Virus record (IMG/VR): IMGVR_UViG_3300032177_000002
Location: 39,084 to 103,083 of that record
Length of the DNA: 64,000 nucleotides
Source: a virus
Reading direction: 5' to 3' (one strand)
Both the position numbers and the translations under genes were made by a program. Within the stretch, counting starts at the first letter, position 1. Each line of letters begins with the position of its first letter. Positions 27,529 to 35,035 of this stretch are shown piece by piece. Under the pieces are notes generated by a model, which was not told where the DNA came from, searched no databases, and saw only the letters and a list, made by a program, of their open reading frames with translations.

Positions 27529-27738
27529 CTACTTTACTGCAATCAACTTTTTAAACGCTGATCCGATTTTTGTTTGACTCCCATCAAACGGCTCTACTAC
27601 GGTCACTGACCGCAATATCGTCAAAGCAATCATGTACTTTAGTGACACTGGCGCTTCGCTTTTCAGCTCTAATAAATGTTCGCAAAACTCAACCACATCC
27701 TGCTCTGTGTCCAACAAAAATACCTCCGTGCGATCCAT
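27529..27738 (-). CDS. small protein, probably from a leaderless mRNA
   Basis: 69 aa, no SD before ATG 27738. A promoter-like TTGTGT - 17 bp - ATTATA ends only five bases before the ATG, which predicts a leaderless transcript. Product MDRTEVFLLDTEQDVVEFC... is helical; no family recognised. It is the first gene leftward from a divergent promoter pair shared with the RHH regulator, so is probably under its control. Confidence 0.5.
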   Translation of the reverse strand: MDRTEVFLLDTEQDVVEFCEHLLELKSEAPVSLKYMIALTILRSVTVVEPFDGSQTKIGSAFKKLIAVK

Positions 27739-27743
27739 TTATT

Positions 27744-27772
27744 TATAATAACATATAAGCATAAAAACACAA
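27744..27772 (-). promoter_or_regulatory. leftward sigma70-like promoter, leaderless
   Basis: -35 TTGTGT (27767-27772), 17-bp spacer, -10 ATTATA (27744-27749), then AATAA and ATG 27738. The expected start point falls on the start codon. Confidence 0.5.
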
Positions 27773-27789
27773 TACGTATAAGTGTCATA

Positions 27790-27819
27790 TTGCACGCGCA
27801 TTTGCATCCATGTTATATC
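27790..27819 (+). promoter_or_regulatory. rightward sigma70-like promoter, leaderless
   Basis: -35 TTGCAC (27790-27795), 18-bp spacer, -10 TATATC (27814-27819), then TAAGT and ATG 27825. It predicts a transcript beginning at or next to the start codon of the RHH gene. Only 17 bp separate its -35 from that of the leftward promoter. Confidence 0.5.
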
Positions 27820-27824
27820 TAAGT

Positions 27825-28172
27825 ATGCCATATACAAACATTAAAACAAAAAAGAGTTTACAATTCAAGCTGGGATCACCCATATTAAAACTAATAGACA
27901 AGCATAGATCCATATTGAAACTAAGCAGAAACAAGTGGGTAACAGATGCCATAGTGAGCCTTATAGAAAACGGGGATCCAACACCGTGCAGAATAACAGC
28001 AGAGAGTTTGTTTTTAGATAAAACAGCTGTAATGGTAAGATTAGACCCGCTTATTTCTGCATTAGTCAATGATCACAGTCAAGAACGGCATGTAACTAAA
28101 ACTACCTGGCTAACAGACGCTTGTCTTAGCAAACTAGCCGATCCAAAAGCTAGCCTAATAAATGGTCATTAA
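27825..28172 (+). CDS. tandem ribbon-helix-helix transcriptional regulator
   Basis: 115 aa from ATG 27825, the only start that fits the promoter; no SD. Two RHH-like units are visible: a strand SLQFKLG with helices KLIDKHRSILK and NKWVTDAIVSLIENG (residues ~10-45), and a strand AVMVRLD with helices LISALVNDHS and TKTTWLTDACLSKL (residues ~65-105). One chain would therefore be a pseudo-dimer. RHH proteins of this kind are repressors; its position in a divergent pair suggests autoregulation. It is one of few plus-strand genes. Confidence 0.65.
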   Translation: MPYTNIKTKKSLQFKLGSPILKLIDKHRSILKLSRNKWVTDAIVSLIENGDPTPCRITAESLFLDKTAVMVRLDPLISALVNDHSQERHVTKTTWLTDACLSKLADPKASLINGH

Positions 28173-28864
28173 CCTGATAACCTCTTACAAGCACGCTTAC
28201 CTATAAACCTAGTACCAACATTTACATCGTCCCTCTTACCTACAGGTAGCACCCACGTACTATCTGCCCATACAGTGTACTGTTTTAACTTAGTTTTACT
28301 CAATGAATGCACCATATCTACTGGCAAGTCGTACCTTACTAATTCGTCATAAAGCCCTGCCTGATCTTTATACCTGTAAAATGAAACTTTAGACCACACG
28401 TAAAACTGCACAATAAGATCCTCACCTACCGTCCCAACAGACCTAATACCTGGCCCATCTACAAAGCTTCTTTTGTCCATCTTAAATGGCACTTTCATTA
28501 TTTCTGATAATCTATTCATAGCGTTATAGCATCTAAGGCACACCTTTCTCTTTGCCGGATCATAGCCAAATATTAGTCTTAAATTATCTGCTGACCTGTA
28601 CCTCTTTTGCGCCATCACATTTGATTTACAATAAGCATTCTGATCATGCATCCACGGGTCTAAAGGGAACAAATGTAACTTAAACCCCTTCTTCTCATGA
28701 CCAGTAGCATTCCAGCAATATACTCCACGAGCATCTTTCAGCAGCGTGAATAACTCCTCTAATCCTATACTAATTTCCTGTTTGCTATTCTGGACCACTC
28801 CAAATTTAGGAACACATATAAATCCTTGATCATTATGAATCACTGCATCTTTCCGTTTTTCCAT
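28169..28864 (-). CDS. hypothetical protein with CxxC
   Basis: 231 aa from ATG 28864, chosen for AAGG at seven bases; the frame stays open to 28954 and ATG 28936 is possible. Convergent with the RHH gene (stops overlap). RKVCLRCYNAMNRLSEIM gives a CxxC, and the N-terminal part could be nuclease-like, but no family is recognised. Basic. Confidence 0.5.
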   Translation of the reverse strand: MEKRKDAVIHNDQGFICVPKFGVVQNSKQEISIGLEELFTLLKDARGVYCWNATGHEKKGFKLHLFPLDPWMHDQNAYCKSNVMAQKRYRSADNLRLIFGYDPAKRKVCLRCYNAMNRLSEIMKVPFKMDKRSFVDGPGIRSVGTVGEDLIVQFYVWSKVSFYRYKDQAGLYDELVRYDLPVDMVHSLSKTKLKQYTVWADSTWVLPVGKRDDVNVGTRFIGKRACKRLSG

Positions 28865-28981
28865 GCGCGCTAACCTTATGCCATTTCTGCTACATACCGT
28901 ATACGAATGCTTACCTTTTTCATAAAATCCGTGCATAATTGCAATAACTTGCACACGTATTTAACAAGGAGATTCCAAAAC

Positions 28982-29596
28982 ATGTGGGAACTAATTAAAT
29001 CCAACCCATGGACCACGGGTATAGGCGCGCTTGGTATCATTGCAGCCATAGTAGGTGTCATCATTGGCATTCTAACAAAAGGAAACTGGCCTGATAATGG
29101 GTTACTTGAAGCAAGTAATAATAAAATCAGGTGGCCTATTTACTACCTACCTATACCAATTTTAGTAAAATCCTCTGTTTCAGTTTTATATTTCAATTGC
29201 ATAACAGCAACTGCTTCAGTTATAAACCAACAAATTAACATGACCTTGTTCAAAGTACCAATATGGATATCGCAATCATTGGAGTACACCGTAACAGATC
29301 TTCCACCTCGCCAATGCATCGTCCAAGTTGGCACTGATCCAACCAAAGGAACCACAGAGCATAAATATGACACAAGAACAGGCATTGTATCCGCTGCCAT
29401 CGTTACGCTACCTCCAGAACTTGATTACAATACACCTAAATTAAACTACGTTATACTACACGAATTACTACATGTTCTCGGGCTAGCTCACGACAATGCA
29501 GCAACAGGATCCATTATGGCACCAACCGCTGAAGACATCTCACACGTAATCACACAAAACGACATAAGCTTACTTCGAACCACATACTCCTCCTAA
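28982..29596 (+). CDS. membrane-anchored matrixin-like metalloprotease
   Basis: 204 aa from ATG 28982; AAGGAG lies about ten bases upstream. Residues ~14-32 (IGALGIIAAIVGVIIGILT) are a membrane anchor. Catalytic motif YVILHELLHVLGLAHD gives H160-E161-H164-H170 plus Asp, and SIMAP at 177-181 is the Met-turn: a metzincin (matrixin/M10-like) fold. The catalytic domain likely faces outside the cytoplasm or the vacuole-side of the envelope. It is a lone plus-strand gene divergent from 28864, so possibly expressed at a separate time. A phage-coded matrixin could modify the cell surface. Confidence 0.75.
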   Translation: MWELIKSNPWTTGIGALGIIAAIVGVIIGILTKGNWPDNGLLEASNNKIRWPIYYLPIPILVKSSVSVLYFNCITATASVINQQINMTLFKVPIWISQSLEYTVTDLPPRQCIVQVGTDPTKGTTEHKYDTRTGIVSAAIVTLPPELDYNTPKLNYVILHELLHVLGLAHDNAATGSIMAPTAEDISHVITQNDISLLRTTYSS

Positions 29597-29862
29597 ACTA
29601 CTACTACTACGTAAAACATCTCCACAGTATCCAAGTCCTCGTAAGAAATACTCTTAGCTTCAGTAAACGTCCCGTAAACCCTAACAAACTTCCGCTCAAC
29701 AACATTCCTACCACTCCTTTTTATCGCCTCCTCATAAGCCCTCAGCGAGTCATAACCAGTATCCATGTATAAAGGAACAACCCCAACCTTGAATGAGAAT
29801 AGTCCTAAAGAAAACTTCTCTGTACTAGCTATAAGTACCGTTGCAATTTCCCCCAAAAACAT
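29593..29862 (-). CDS. hypothetical protein
   Basis: 89 aa from ATG 29862, four bases after the upstream stop; a TTG at 29874 is an alternative. It ends with MFYVVVVV. The final four bases overlap the end of the matrixin gene on the other strand. No family recognised. Confidence 0.45.
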   Translation of the reverse strand: MFLGEIATVLIASTEKFSLGLFSFKVGVVPLYMDTGYDSLRAYEEAIKRSGRNVVERKFVRVYGTFTEAKSISYEDLDTVEMFYVVVVV

Positions 29863-29866
29863 CAAT

Positions 29867-30139
29867 CTAACCAAATTGCGTCAACACTGCAGGCGGCTGC
29901 GGGACCGGTGCAGACCACCAGTAACCTCCCCATCCAGTGCTTGACCCACCAAAATGCCTAGACCTAGCTTGATTTTCATCCAAAAATACACCGTTTATTC
30001 TAAAAACATATAAAGGTCTAGAATGCTCCATCCTATCCGTCAATGTCAAAAACAATCCTTCTTGCAATGGTCTGATCTTTGTCCAACATCCATTGGTAAA
30101 AGCTTCACAACTTTCATTAAAATCGTATTCCTGCCTCAT
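29867..30139 (-). CDS. hypothetical protein
   Basis: 90 aa, AGGAG seven bases before ATG. The C-terminal 30 residues are Gly/Trp/Pro-rich (GGSSTGWGGYWWSAPVPQPP), probably disordered or a surface tail. Overlaps the preceding gene by 4 bp, so co-translated. Confidence 0.5.
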   Translation of the reverse strand: MRQEYDFNESCEAFTNGCWTKIRPLQEGLFLTLTDRMEHSRPLYVFRINGVFLDENQARSRHFGGSSTGWGGYWWSAPVPQPPAVLTQFG

Positions 30140-30336
30140 AATCCATCTCCTGCAAGCATAACTGACATTGCTTTCGCCTTCTGCTCCATAATAAGTTTCG
30201 TAAGCTCATCCCGCTCCTTCCCTGAACGGGCTTTCTTTAGCACATCCAATGCGTATTTTTCTGCGGTCTCATAATGAACAGCCGAAAAATAATCTATAAT
30301 AGCTTTTGCTCGTTCTTTCTTAGTTCGCAACGTCAT
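30136..30336 (-). CDS. small helical protein, ARSxxExDEL family
   Basis: 66 aa. LKKARSGKERDELTKLIMEQ is recognisably related to KARSQRERDELEALVQTLYE (38578-38799) and RARSQKEKDELDTLVQRLYE (39365-39583). All three start with a basic MT/K..K..R segment, so the phage has at least three copies of this unknown family. Overlaps both neighbours. Confidence 0.55.
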   Translation of the reverse strand: MTLRTKKERAKAIIDYFSAVHYETAEKYALDVLKKARSGKERDELTKLIMEQKAKAMSVMLAGDGL

Positions 30337-30548
30337 TTAACGGCATCCGATCCTTTCGTACTATTTACAATATATTCCACAGTAGCACAAAATTCTCCGC
30401 ACCAGTCCTGCTCCAACACACTTGGCCAGTATGCACGCGCATAAGCATCCCTATGATCCACATTACACACTATAGGTGGGTACCTTCTGCATTCTGAATG
30501 TCTACCTGCCTCAGCATAATAATAAAATATACAATCATGGCATCTCAC
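30333..30548 (-). CDS. Cys-rich small protein
   Basis: 71 aa. GTG 30548 overlaps the upstream TGA (GTGTGA) and has GAGG at five bases, so it is chosen over longer frames that overlap the neighbour. CHDCIFYYYAEAG, ECRRYPPIVC and WCGEFC give six cysteines in three pairs, probably one or two zinc sites. Confidence 0.55.
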   Translation of the reverse strand: MRCHDCIFYYYAEAGRHSECRRYPPIVCNVDHRDAYARAYWPSVLEQDWCGEFCATVEYIVNSTKGSDAVK

Positions 30549-31420
30549 ACTCGCACCTCTTCCCCACGATAAATAGCAATTAGCTTTCTGGCCTCCCCGC
30601 GTACTGACTCCTTGGCCTCTTCCGGTAAATCCATATATGCTACTTCCGTTCGCTTGATCCACAACTGCATTAACTCGTCCGGTATTGCCAAATCGCCGGG
30701 TATCGACGCATCTGCCACCTTACACCTACGCAATAAATACAACACCCAACCCGACAAAGCCCCGTGAGCATAAGCAGCAAGTTCCTCTATAGGATCTTTG
30801 CATACTTGATCTAGTTTAAGATCTGTCACCTTCTTTAAATGGGATAATAACCTAATCGCTACTTCCACTACTAACCCACTTTTACACGGAGCAGAACATA
30901 ACCCGTCAGGCTGACCTCGTCCTAATTCGTTTGGGAAATTAGACAATATATACTCAGCAAGACTAGCTATCTGTTCGTTACAAGTTAATACTGAACCAAA
31001 ATACGCATTATTAACTTTCTTATTAGTAATACATCCACACCGCGAATCCTGCACTTTAACCCCACTTACATGCCCTGCCACCCCAACCACCAAATCAAAA
31101 TTCATAACTCCTACCTCTAACACTTGGTACGCATTACCTATATCTGACAGTTTCTCCAAAATACGCCTCATCTCGAACATTGCTGTAGAAGGCACTATAT
31201 ATCCCCCACTACTTGCAGCCGTATATGTGCTTAGCCCGGCAGGTACCTCTGTCACCATTATATATAACTTTGCCGCCATATACTTTCGCCGTTGCGTTAC
31301 GCTAACCCCCAACCCTGACGGCAATTCCCCCGCCTTTAATGCGGTACGTATATCCTTTCTAACTAACCCTGCTATTTCTATTATTCCTCGTCCTTCTTTA
31401 TACTTTGATCCTGCGCTCAT
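30545..31420 (-). CDS. LPD29-like domain protein (long paralog)
   Basis: 291 aa, AGGA before ATG. Residues 1-120 are paralogous to the whole protein of the next gene upstream: both have GSKYxxGRxI, IAxLxRKDI, a VxV strand, YIxxxVPxG and KLSxIxNAYxL. This arrangement looks like the LPD29 domain (found in large polyvalent phage and plasmid proteins); the match is from memory and not verified. The C-terminal half has extra cysteines (RCGC, LTC, LCSAPC) and helices. Confidence 0.55.
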   Translation of the reverse strand: MSAGSKYKEGRGIIEIAGLVRKDIRTALKAGELPSGLGVSVTQRRKYMAAKLYIMVTEVPAGLSTYTAASSGGYIVPSTAMFEMRRILEKLSDIGNAYQVLEVGVMNFDLVVGVAGHVSGVKVQDSRCGCITNKKVNNAYFGSVLTCNEQIASLAEYILSNFPNELGRGQPDGLCSAPCKSGLVVEVAIRLLSHLKKVTDLKLDQVCKDPIEELAAYAHGALSGWVLYLLRRCKVADASIPGDLAIPDELMQLWIKRTEVAYMDLPEEAKESVRGEARKLIAIYRGEEVRV

Positions 31421-31815
31421 TTTATTTCCTGTAACATTACTGCTTCTTTATCCTTGATGGCCCGTTCCAATATAGGATCAATACCCACATAGCTATAAAA
31501 ATTTGACTCGCACTCACAATCAATGTTTAATTTATACGCGTTGACTATTGCTGACAATTTATCCAAAACCCCTTGCATCCTAGTAGTTTTCTTCCGAAAC
31601 TCATACGGATTAGTAGTAAATACCCTGAACCCATACGGAACATTAACTAGTTCTATATCGATATAATTTTTTCCAGACTGGCAAACAGATCTTACACGTA
31701 CATCTATTCCTGCCTCTATATACCCAATCTTTTGGGCTTCTTTAATGTCTTTCCGGATAAGGACTGCTATGTCCTTAATTTTTCTTCCATCCTCATACTT
31801 TGATCCTTTAGTCAT
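31417..31815 (-). CDS. LPD29-like domain protein (short paralog)
   Basis: 132 aa, GGAGG before ATG; overlaps the long paralog by 4 bp. IRKDIKEAQKIGYIEAGIDV, NYIDIELVNVPYGF and LDKLSAIVNAYKLN follow the LPD29-like pattern, ending FYSYVGIDP. A tandem duplication with the next gene. Confidence 0.55.
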   Translation of the reverse strand: MTKGSKYEDGRKIKDIAVLIRKDIKEAQKIGYIEAGIDVRVRSVCQSGKNYIDIELVNVPYGFRVFTTNPYEFRKKTTRMQGVLDKLSAIVNAYKLNIDCECESNFYSYVGIDPILERAIKDKEAVMLQEIK

Positions 31816-31827
31816 TGTGTCCTCCGA

Positions 31828-32331
31828 TCATAAATTAGCATAGTAATTTGCTTTACGATCGGTATGCTCCTGCAAATCAAACGCATATGATAACTGCATT
31901 GACCACCAAGAGCATCCTGTTATCGATACCTTAAAATCCACCGCCTCTATAACAGCCTCGTAATCACCTCGTACATACAACACAGGTTTAATCTCGCACC
32001 TAACAGGTACATCGTCCGTCAATTTATCTACAGCTTCCCGCAATTGTTTCATAACCCAGTACTGCTCCGCTGAACATCCAGGGAACGCATCCTCACTACA
32101 ATGTTCTGGGTCTATCTTAACAAATTGTGCGCCTCCATTTGCTAATTCTCCTACATCAATACGGTGCAATCCTAAAACCCCCGCGTCTACCAATACTGAC
32201 CATACACGTTGCTCCACATACCGAGTAGCCTCTACAAAAGCCTCTCCATACGGGAAGCACCCATCTACAAATCTATCCGTAGAGAGCCCTTTTTCCTTTA
32301 TTGCCTTCTTTGCAATCCATTTTATAGACAT
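31828..32331 (-). CDS. hypothetical protein
   Basis: 167 aa, GGAG eight bases upstream of ATG. Mixed alpha/beta, starting MSIKWIAKKAIKEKGL and ending DRKANYYANL. First residues helical and basic. No family recognised; operon position with LPD29-like genes. Confidence 0.5.
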   Translation of the reverse strand: MSIKWIAKKAIKEKGLSTDRFVDGCFPYGEAFVEATRYVEQRVWSVLVDAGVLGLHRIDVGELANGGAQFVKIDPEHCSEDAFPGCSAEQYWVMKQLREAVDKLTDDVPVRCEIKPVLYVRGDYEAVIEAVDFKVSITGCSWWSMQLSYAFDLQEHTDRKANYYANL

Positions 32332-32358
32332 TCCTGTTTCTCCTTTCTTTTTCTTTTC

Positions 32359-32748
32359 CTACTCGTACTTTGCATATTCCCGGAATCTAACGAACCGGAA
32401 AACTGATTCTTTCTTCACACTGCCATCCAATTGTACTATCTCTGCAGACTCCCTATTCGTTGTCGCTGCCAAACAAAGGCAGCCTTTTTTCTGCAATAAA
32501 TTAACCATCGTATGCGTCAATGTGCATTCTCCTTGCACTAAGCAACAGCCATCAGACGCACCTATTTTTCGTAGTGTTTCCTTCAACAAATCAGTTGCTA
32601 ACAGTAATACTTCATATGAGGAAGCCTCCGGTGGAACCATAGGCATATACGCTGCCATGCATACTACTTCTCCAGCTAGTAACCCTGCAGCCCATTTCTG
32701 CTCAAGACTCCACTTGCTAACTGGGTGATTTGTTAAATTAACAAACAT
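32359..32748 (-). CDS. small Rossmann-like protein, possibly ring-nuclease related
   Basis: 129 aa, AAGGAGG before ATG. The pattern VNLTNHPVSKWSLEQ at the N-terminus, VQGECTLTHTMVNLL and CLCLAATTNR in the middle, and FRFVRFREY at the end belongs, as I recall it, to a family some members of which are labelled CRISPR-associated. The strand-GExTLT-helix-xTT(N/E)R layout is Rossmann-like, as in cyclic-oligoadenylate ring nucleases. I cannot verify this and the activity is unproven. Confidence 0.5.
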   Translation of the reverse strand: MFVNLTNHPVSKWSLEQKWAAGLLAGEVVCMAAYMPMVPPEASSYEVLLLATDLLKETLRKIGASDGCCLVQGECTLTHTMVNLLQKKGCLCLAATTNRESAEIVQLDGSVKKESVFRFVRFREYAKYE

Positions 32749-32795
32749 CTATTTCCTCCTTTTGCTTATACTACTACTTCTTCTTCGCCTTCTTT

Positions 32796-32824
32796 TATAT
32801 TAACAACTTATTTTATAATTTCAA
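32796..32824 (-). promoter_or_regulatory. sigma70-like promoter upstream of the ring-nuclease-like gene
   Basis: -35 TTGAAA (32819-32824), 17-bp spacer, -10 AATATA (32796-32801), about 48 bp upstream of ATG 32748. Both boxes are good and lie in an AT-rich gap between genes. Confidence 0.45.
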
Positions 32825-32850
32825 TACTTATTTTTTATTAAAATGAATAC

Positions 32851-33090
32851 CTACTTTAACTCTAAGTGTGCTACATGAGCTACATAGTATGGAGCATATT
32901 GCAAGAAATCATTATATGCATAACTAAGCATCAAAACCAAAAAGTCTCCTGCCTTTAGTCCTCTCACAACATACTCATCAAACGGAACTATCGGCTTCGG
33001 ATCCAAGTGTTCCCAATCCATCACCGTAGCCTCTGGGTAACAGTTGAAGCAACTTTTAAATCTTACTTTGTCACCTGGCCTAAGTACCAT
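32851..33090 (-). CDS. KPGDRV-domain small protein, copy 1
   Basis: 79 aa from ATG 33090 (AAGGAG ten bases upstream). LRPGDKVRFKSCFNCYPEAT, then VMDWEHLDPKPIVPFDEYV, and LQYAPYYVAHVAHLELK. Shares this layout with 34044-34286, 35036-35266 and the C-terminal half of 33496-34032. Probably an SH3-like beta barrel. Function unknown. Confidence 0.6.
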   Translation of the reverse strand: MVLRPGDKVRFKSCFNCYPEATVMDWEHLDPKPIVPFDEYVVRGLKAGDFLVLMLSYAYNDFLQYAPYYVAHVAHLELK

Positions 33091-33094
33091 CTTT

Positions 33095-33262
33095 CTACTT
33101 CTCCTTTGTCGCAACATAGCCCATTTTAGTTTCCATAAATGCCTCCTTAATAATGCTAAGAATTCTTTCTAAACGTTCATACAGCACCGTGGAATCCTCA
33201 TCATACTTAAACCCTTGCAATACCTCCTGTAGCTTCTTCAGTATCTCTGCATCTGTTTTCAT
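33095..33262 (-). CDS. 55-aa helical protein
   Basis: ATG 33262 has AGGAG seven bases upstream; it ends at TAG 33095, five bases before the next ATG, whose SD overlaps its end. Product MKTDAEILKKLQEVLQGFKY... is amphipathic and helical throughout. Function unknown. Confidence 0.55.
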   Translation of the reverse strand: MKTDAEILKKLQEVLQGFKYDEDSTVLYERLERILSIIKEAFMETKMGYVATKEK

Positions 33263-33365
33263 ACTACTGCTCCTGTTCGTTTATTGCCGTCTAAAAGTTA
33301 CTCGCTAACCATTGTAATCTGCATTCATAAGACAACTTATTTTTAAATTCTAGCAATTTCTCAAA

Positions 33366-33512
33366 CTAATCTTCACTTATGCAACCGTAAACCTCATCTA
33401 AACTATTTTCTGTTAATACCTCAACCAATATTAGAACACCAAAAAACATAACTAAAAAAGCGTTAATGATCCTTTTTATTACTTCGGTTTCTTTGTCACC
33501 CGTTGGTTTCAT
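33366..33512 (-). CDS. 48-aa membrane peptide
   Basis: ATG 33512 (AAAGGA at nine bases) is favoured over longer frames lying inside the neighbour. Residues ~11-31 (IINAFLVMFFGVLILVEVL) form one membrane helix flanked by basic and acidic ends. Small membrane peptides like this can be holin-like or modulate host membrane proteins; unknown. Overlaps the end of the preceding gene. Confidence 0.45.
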   Translation of the reverse strand: MKPTGDKETEVIKRIINAFLVMFFGVLILVEVLTENSLDEVYGCISED

Positions 33513-34032
33513 GCTCATATATCCTTTCGCAACGCTGCGTACGTACCATGTAGTATGGGTCCAAATACCATACTTGATCCCTAACACGGTATGAATAATT
33601 ATCATCCACAAGTACTAGCGTATACTCACCACTCTCCAACCGGTCTTCTGCCGTTTCATCGAATACGCACTTCATAGGTATTTCCAAATTCTGCCAATCC
33701 GCCACCGTACCCGTTACTGGTACGATAAAAAATCCACGTGGAACAAATGATACCCTATCACCAGGCTTAAACCCTCTATCTATATTCACGCTCAACTCCT
33801 TTGGATACACGCCATTCTTCTCTTCTTTTATTACATTGATTACCATAGGAGCACACTCATCATATAAGATACTTTTAAATTCCTGCAACTGCTTATACTC
33901 CTCTCTGGTTACCTCATCTTCCACTTCCTCTAGTATGTTCTCTGATAGTACATCCTCCCATATTGGCAGATCCCAATACGTTACAAATATTTTAGCAATC
34001 CTATATTCTGCTTCTACAATTTTACTTGCCAT
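33496..34032 (-). CDS. KPGDRV-domain protein, copy with N-terminal extension
   Basis: 178 aa from ATG 34032. The N-terminal ~90 residues are acidic and helical (EDEVTREEYKQLQEFKS). The C-terminal part begins GFKPGDRVSFVPRGF and contains GTVADWQNLEIPMKCVFDE and DPYYMVRTQRCERIY, the same domain as its three small paralogs. The combination of a partner domain and the KPGDRV domain may show how the family is used. Confidence 0.55.
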   Translation of the reverse strand: MASKIVEAEYRIAKIFVTYWDLPIWEDVLSENILEEVEDEVTREEYKQLQEFKSILYDECAPMVINVIKEEKNGVYPKELSVNIDRGFKPGDRVSFVPRGFFIVPVTGTVADWQNLEIPMKCVFDETAEDRLESGEYTLVLVDDNYSYRVRDQVWYLDPYYMVRTQRCERIYEHETNG

Positions 34033-34043
34033 TACCTCACCTG

Positions 34044-34286
34044 TTATCGTAGTTCCAAAAGCCACGTGTATGCCAAGTAGTATGGACTGTATTTCCATTT
34101 GGGGTTATCGTGATTATCTATCAACACAACCGTGCATTCCCCGCTCTTTAAGTCTGCTATTACGTCTTCAGCAAACGGCACTACCGGAGGTGGGCTCAGC
34201 TTCCCCCAATCCATCACAGTAGCATTCGAGCTATATGCCTCAAAACACGATATAAATCTGACTCTATCTCCCGGTTTAAAGTTCAT
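34044..34286 (-). CDS. KPGDRV-domain small protein, copy after variable gene 1
   Basis: 80 aa. ATG 34286 directly follows the GGAGAAGAAGA that lies just behind the stop of the FGE-like gene at 34300-35019. Reads KPGDRVRFISCFEAYSSNAT, then VMDWGKLSPPPVVPF and YSPYYLAYTWLLELR. Its SD is part of the conserved 49-bp block following both variable regions. Confidence 0.65.
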   Translation of the reverse strand: MNFKPGDRVRFISCFEAYSSNATVMDWGKLSPPPVVPFAEDVIADLKSGECTVVLIDNHDNPKWKYSPYYLAYTWLLELR

Positions 34287-34299
34287 TCTTCTTCTCCCG

Positions 34300-35019
34300 T
34301 TACCCTGAATTCCTGGCCAACCGAAAACCGAGGTTGAAGCTGCGGTCCGCCGGGGCGACGTGGTCGCGGTAAGTCGCACGCAGGTTCCTCGCATTGCTGA
34401 GCCAGGACCCGCCGCGACACGCCTTATACACTCTTGATACGGGGCCTATAGGGTCTATTACCTTCCCTTCTGGGTAATCTCCATACCAATCCGAGCACCA
34501 CTCCCACACGTTCCCATGCATTTGGTATAAACCCCATCCGTTTGGCGGAAACTTCTTAACCTCTACCAGTTCTATTCCACCATAATTAGCTTGCTCTTTT
34601 GATATCACATCCCCAAATGAATACGCGGTCGTAGTTCCTGCTCTGCAGGCATATTCCCACTCGGCTTCTGTAGGGAGCCTCAATCCCATTCCTGCCCTCT
34701 TCAAAAACTCCTTGCAGTCCTCAAATGACACGCTGTCCACGGGCTTATCATTCCCTTCAAATCGTGATGGGTTATTACCTATCACCGCCTCCCATAATTC
34801 TTGTGTGCAAACGGTATCCGCTAACCAAAACGCTTTCGTGAGCTCTACTTCGTGCTGTATTTCGTCCTGGTAACGTCCTGGTTCCTGGCTTGGAGAGCCC
34901 ATCGTAAACGTTCCTGCAGGAATAAAACGGAATCGTTGGACCACCCCATTAAAAGCTAGTTCCGTCCATATCCCATACTCGTCCGTCCCCACGTTTGGCC
35001 ATTCTACGGTTGCTTTCAT
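34300..35019 (-). CDS. FGE-sulfatase/C-type-lectin-fold variable protein 1
   Basis: 239 aa, AGGAG before ATG. FGE-sulfatase (SUMF1-like) features in order: RFIPAGTFTMGSP, ELTKAFWLADTVCTQ, LPTEAEWEYACRAG, NGWGLYQMHGNVWEWCSDWY and CRGGSW near residue 201. After that the C-terminal 33 residues differ from its paralog only at positions typical of a diversity-generating retroelement target. This fold is the commonest DGR display scaffold. Likely a surface-displayed ligand-binding protein rather than an enzyme. Confidence 0.8.
   Translation of the reverse strand: MKATVEWPNVGTDEYGIWTELAFNGVVQRFRFIPAGTFTMGSPSQEPGRYQDEIQHEVELTKAFWLADTVCTQELWEAVIGNNPSRFEGNDKPVDSVSFEDCKEFLKRAGMGLRLPTEAEWEYACRAGTTTAYSFGDVISKEQANYGGIELVEVKKFPPNGWGLYQMHGNVWEWCSDWYGDYPEGKVIDPIGPVSRVYKACRGGSWLSNARNLRATYRDHVAPADRSFNLGFRLARNSG
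34333..34401 (-). other. candidate DGR variable region (VR1)
   Basis: Codons 207-229 of the gene. Compared with the paralog, all eleven differing codons carry substitutions mostly at first and second base with constant third C or T, e.g. CTC/GGC, AGC/GAC, AAT/TAT, CAC/AGC, TTC/AAC. Constant codons between them are identical at every base. This is the pattern left by adenine-specific mutagenesis of AAC/AAT codons in a template. Confidence 0.7.
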
Positions 35020-35035
35020 GTCTCATCTCCTATTT

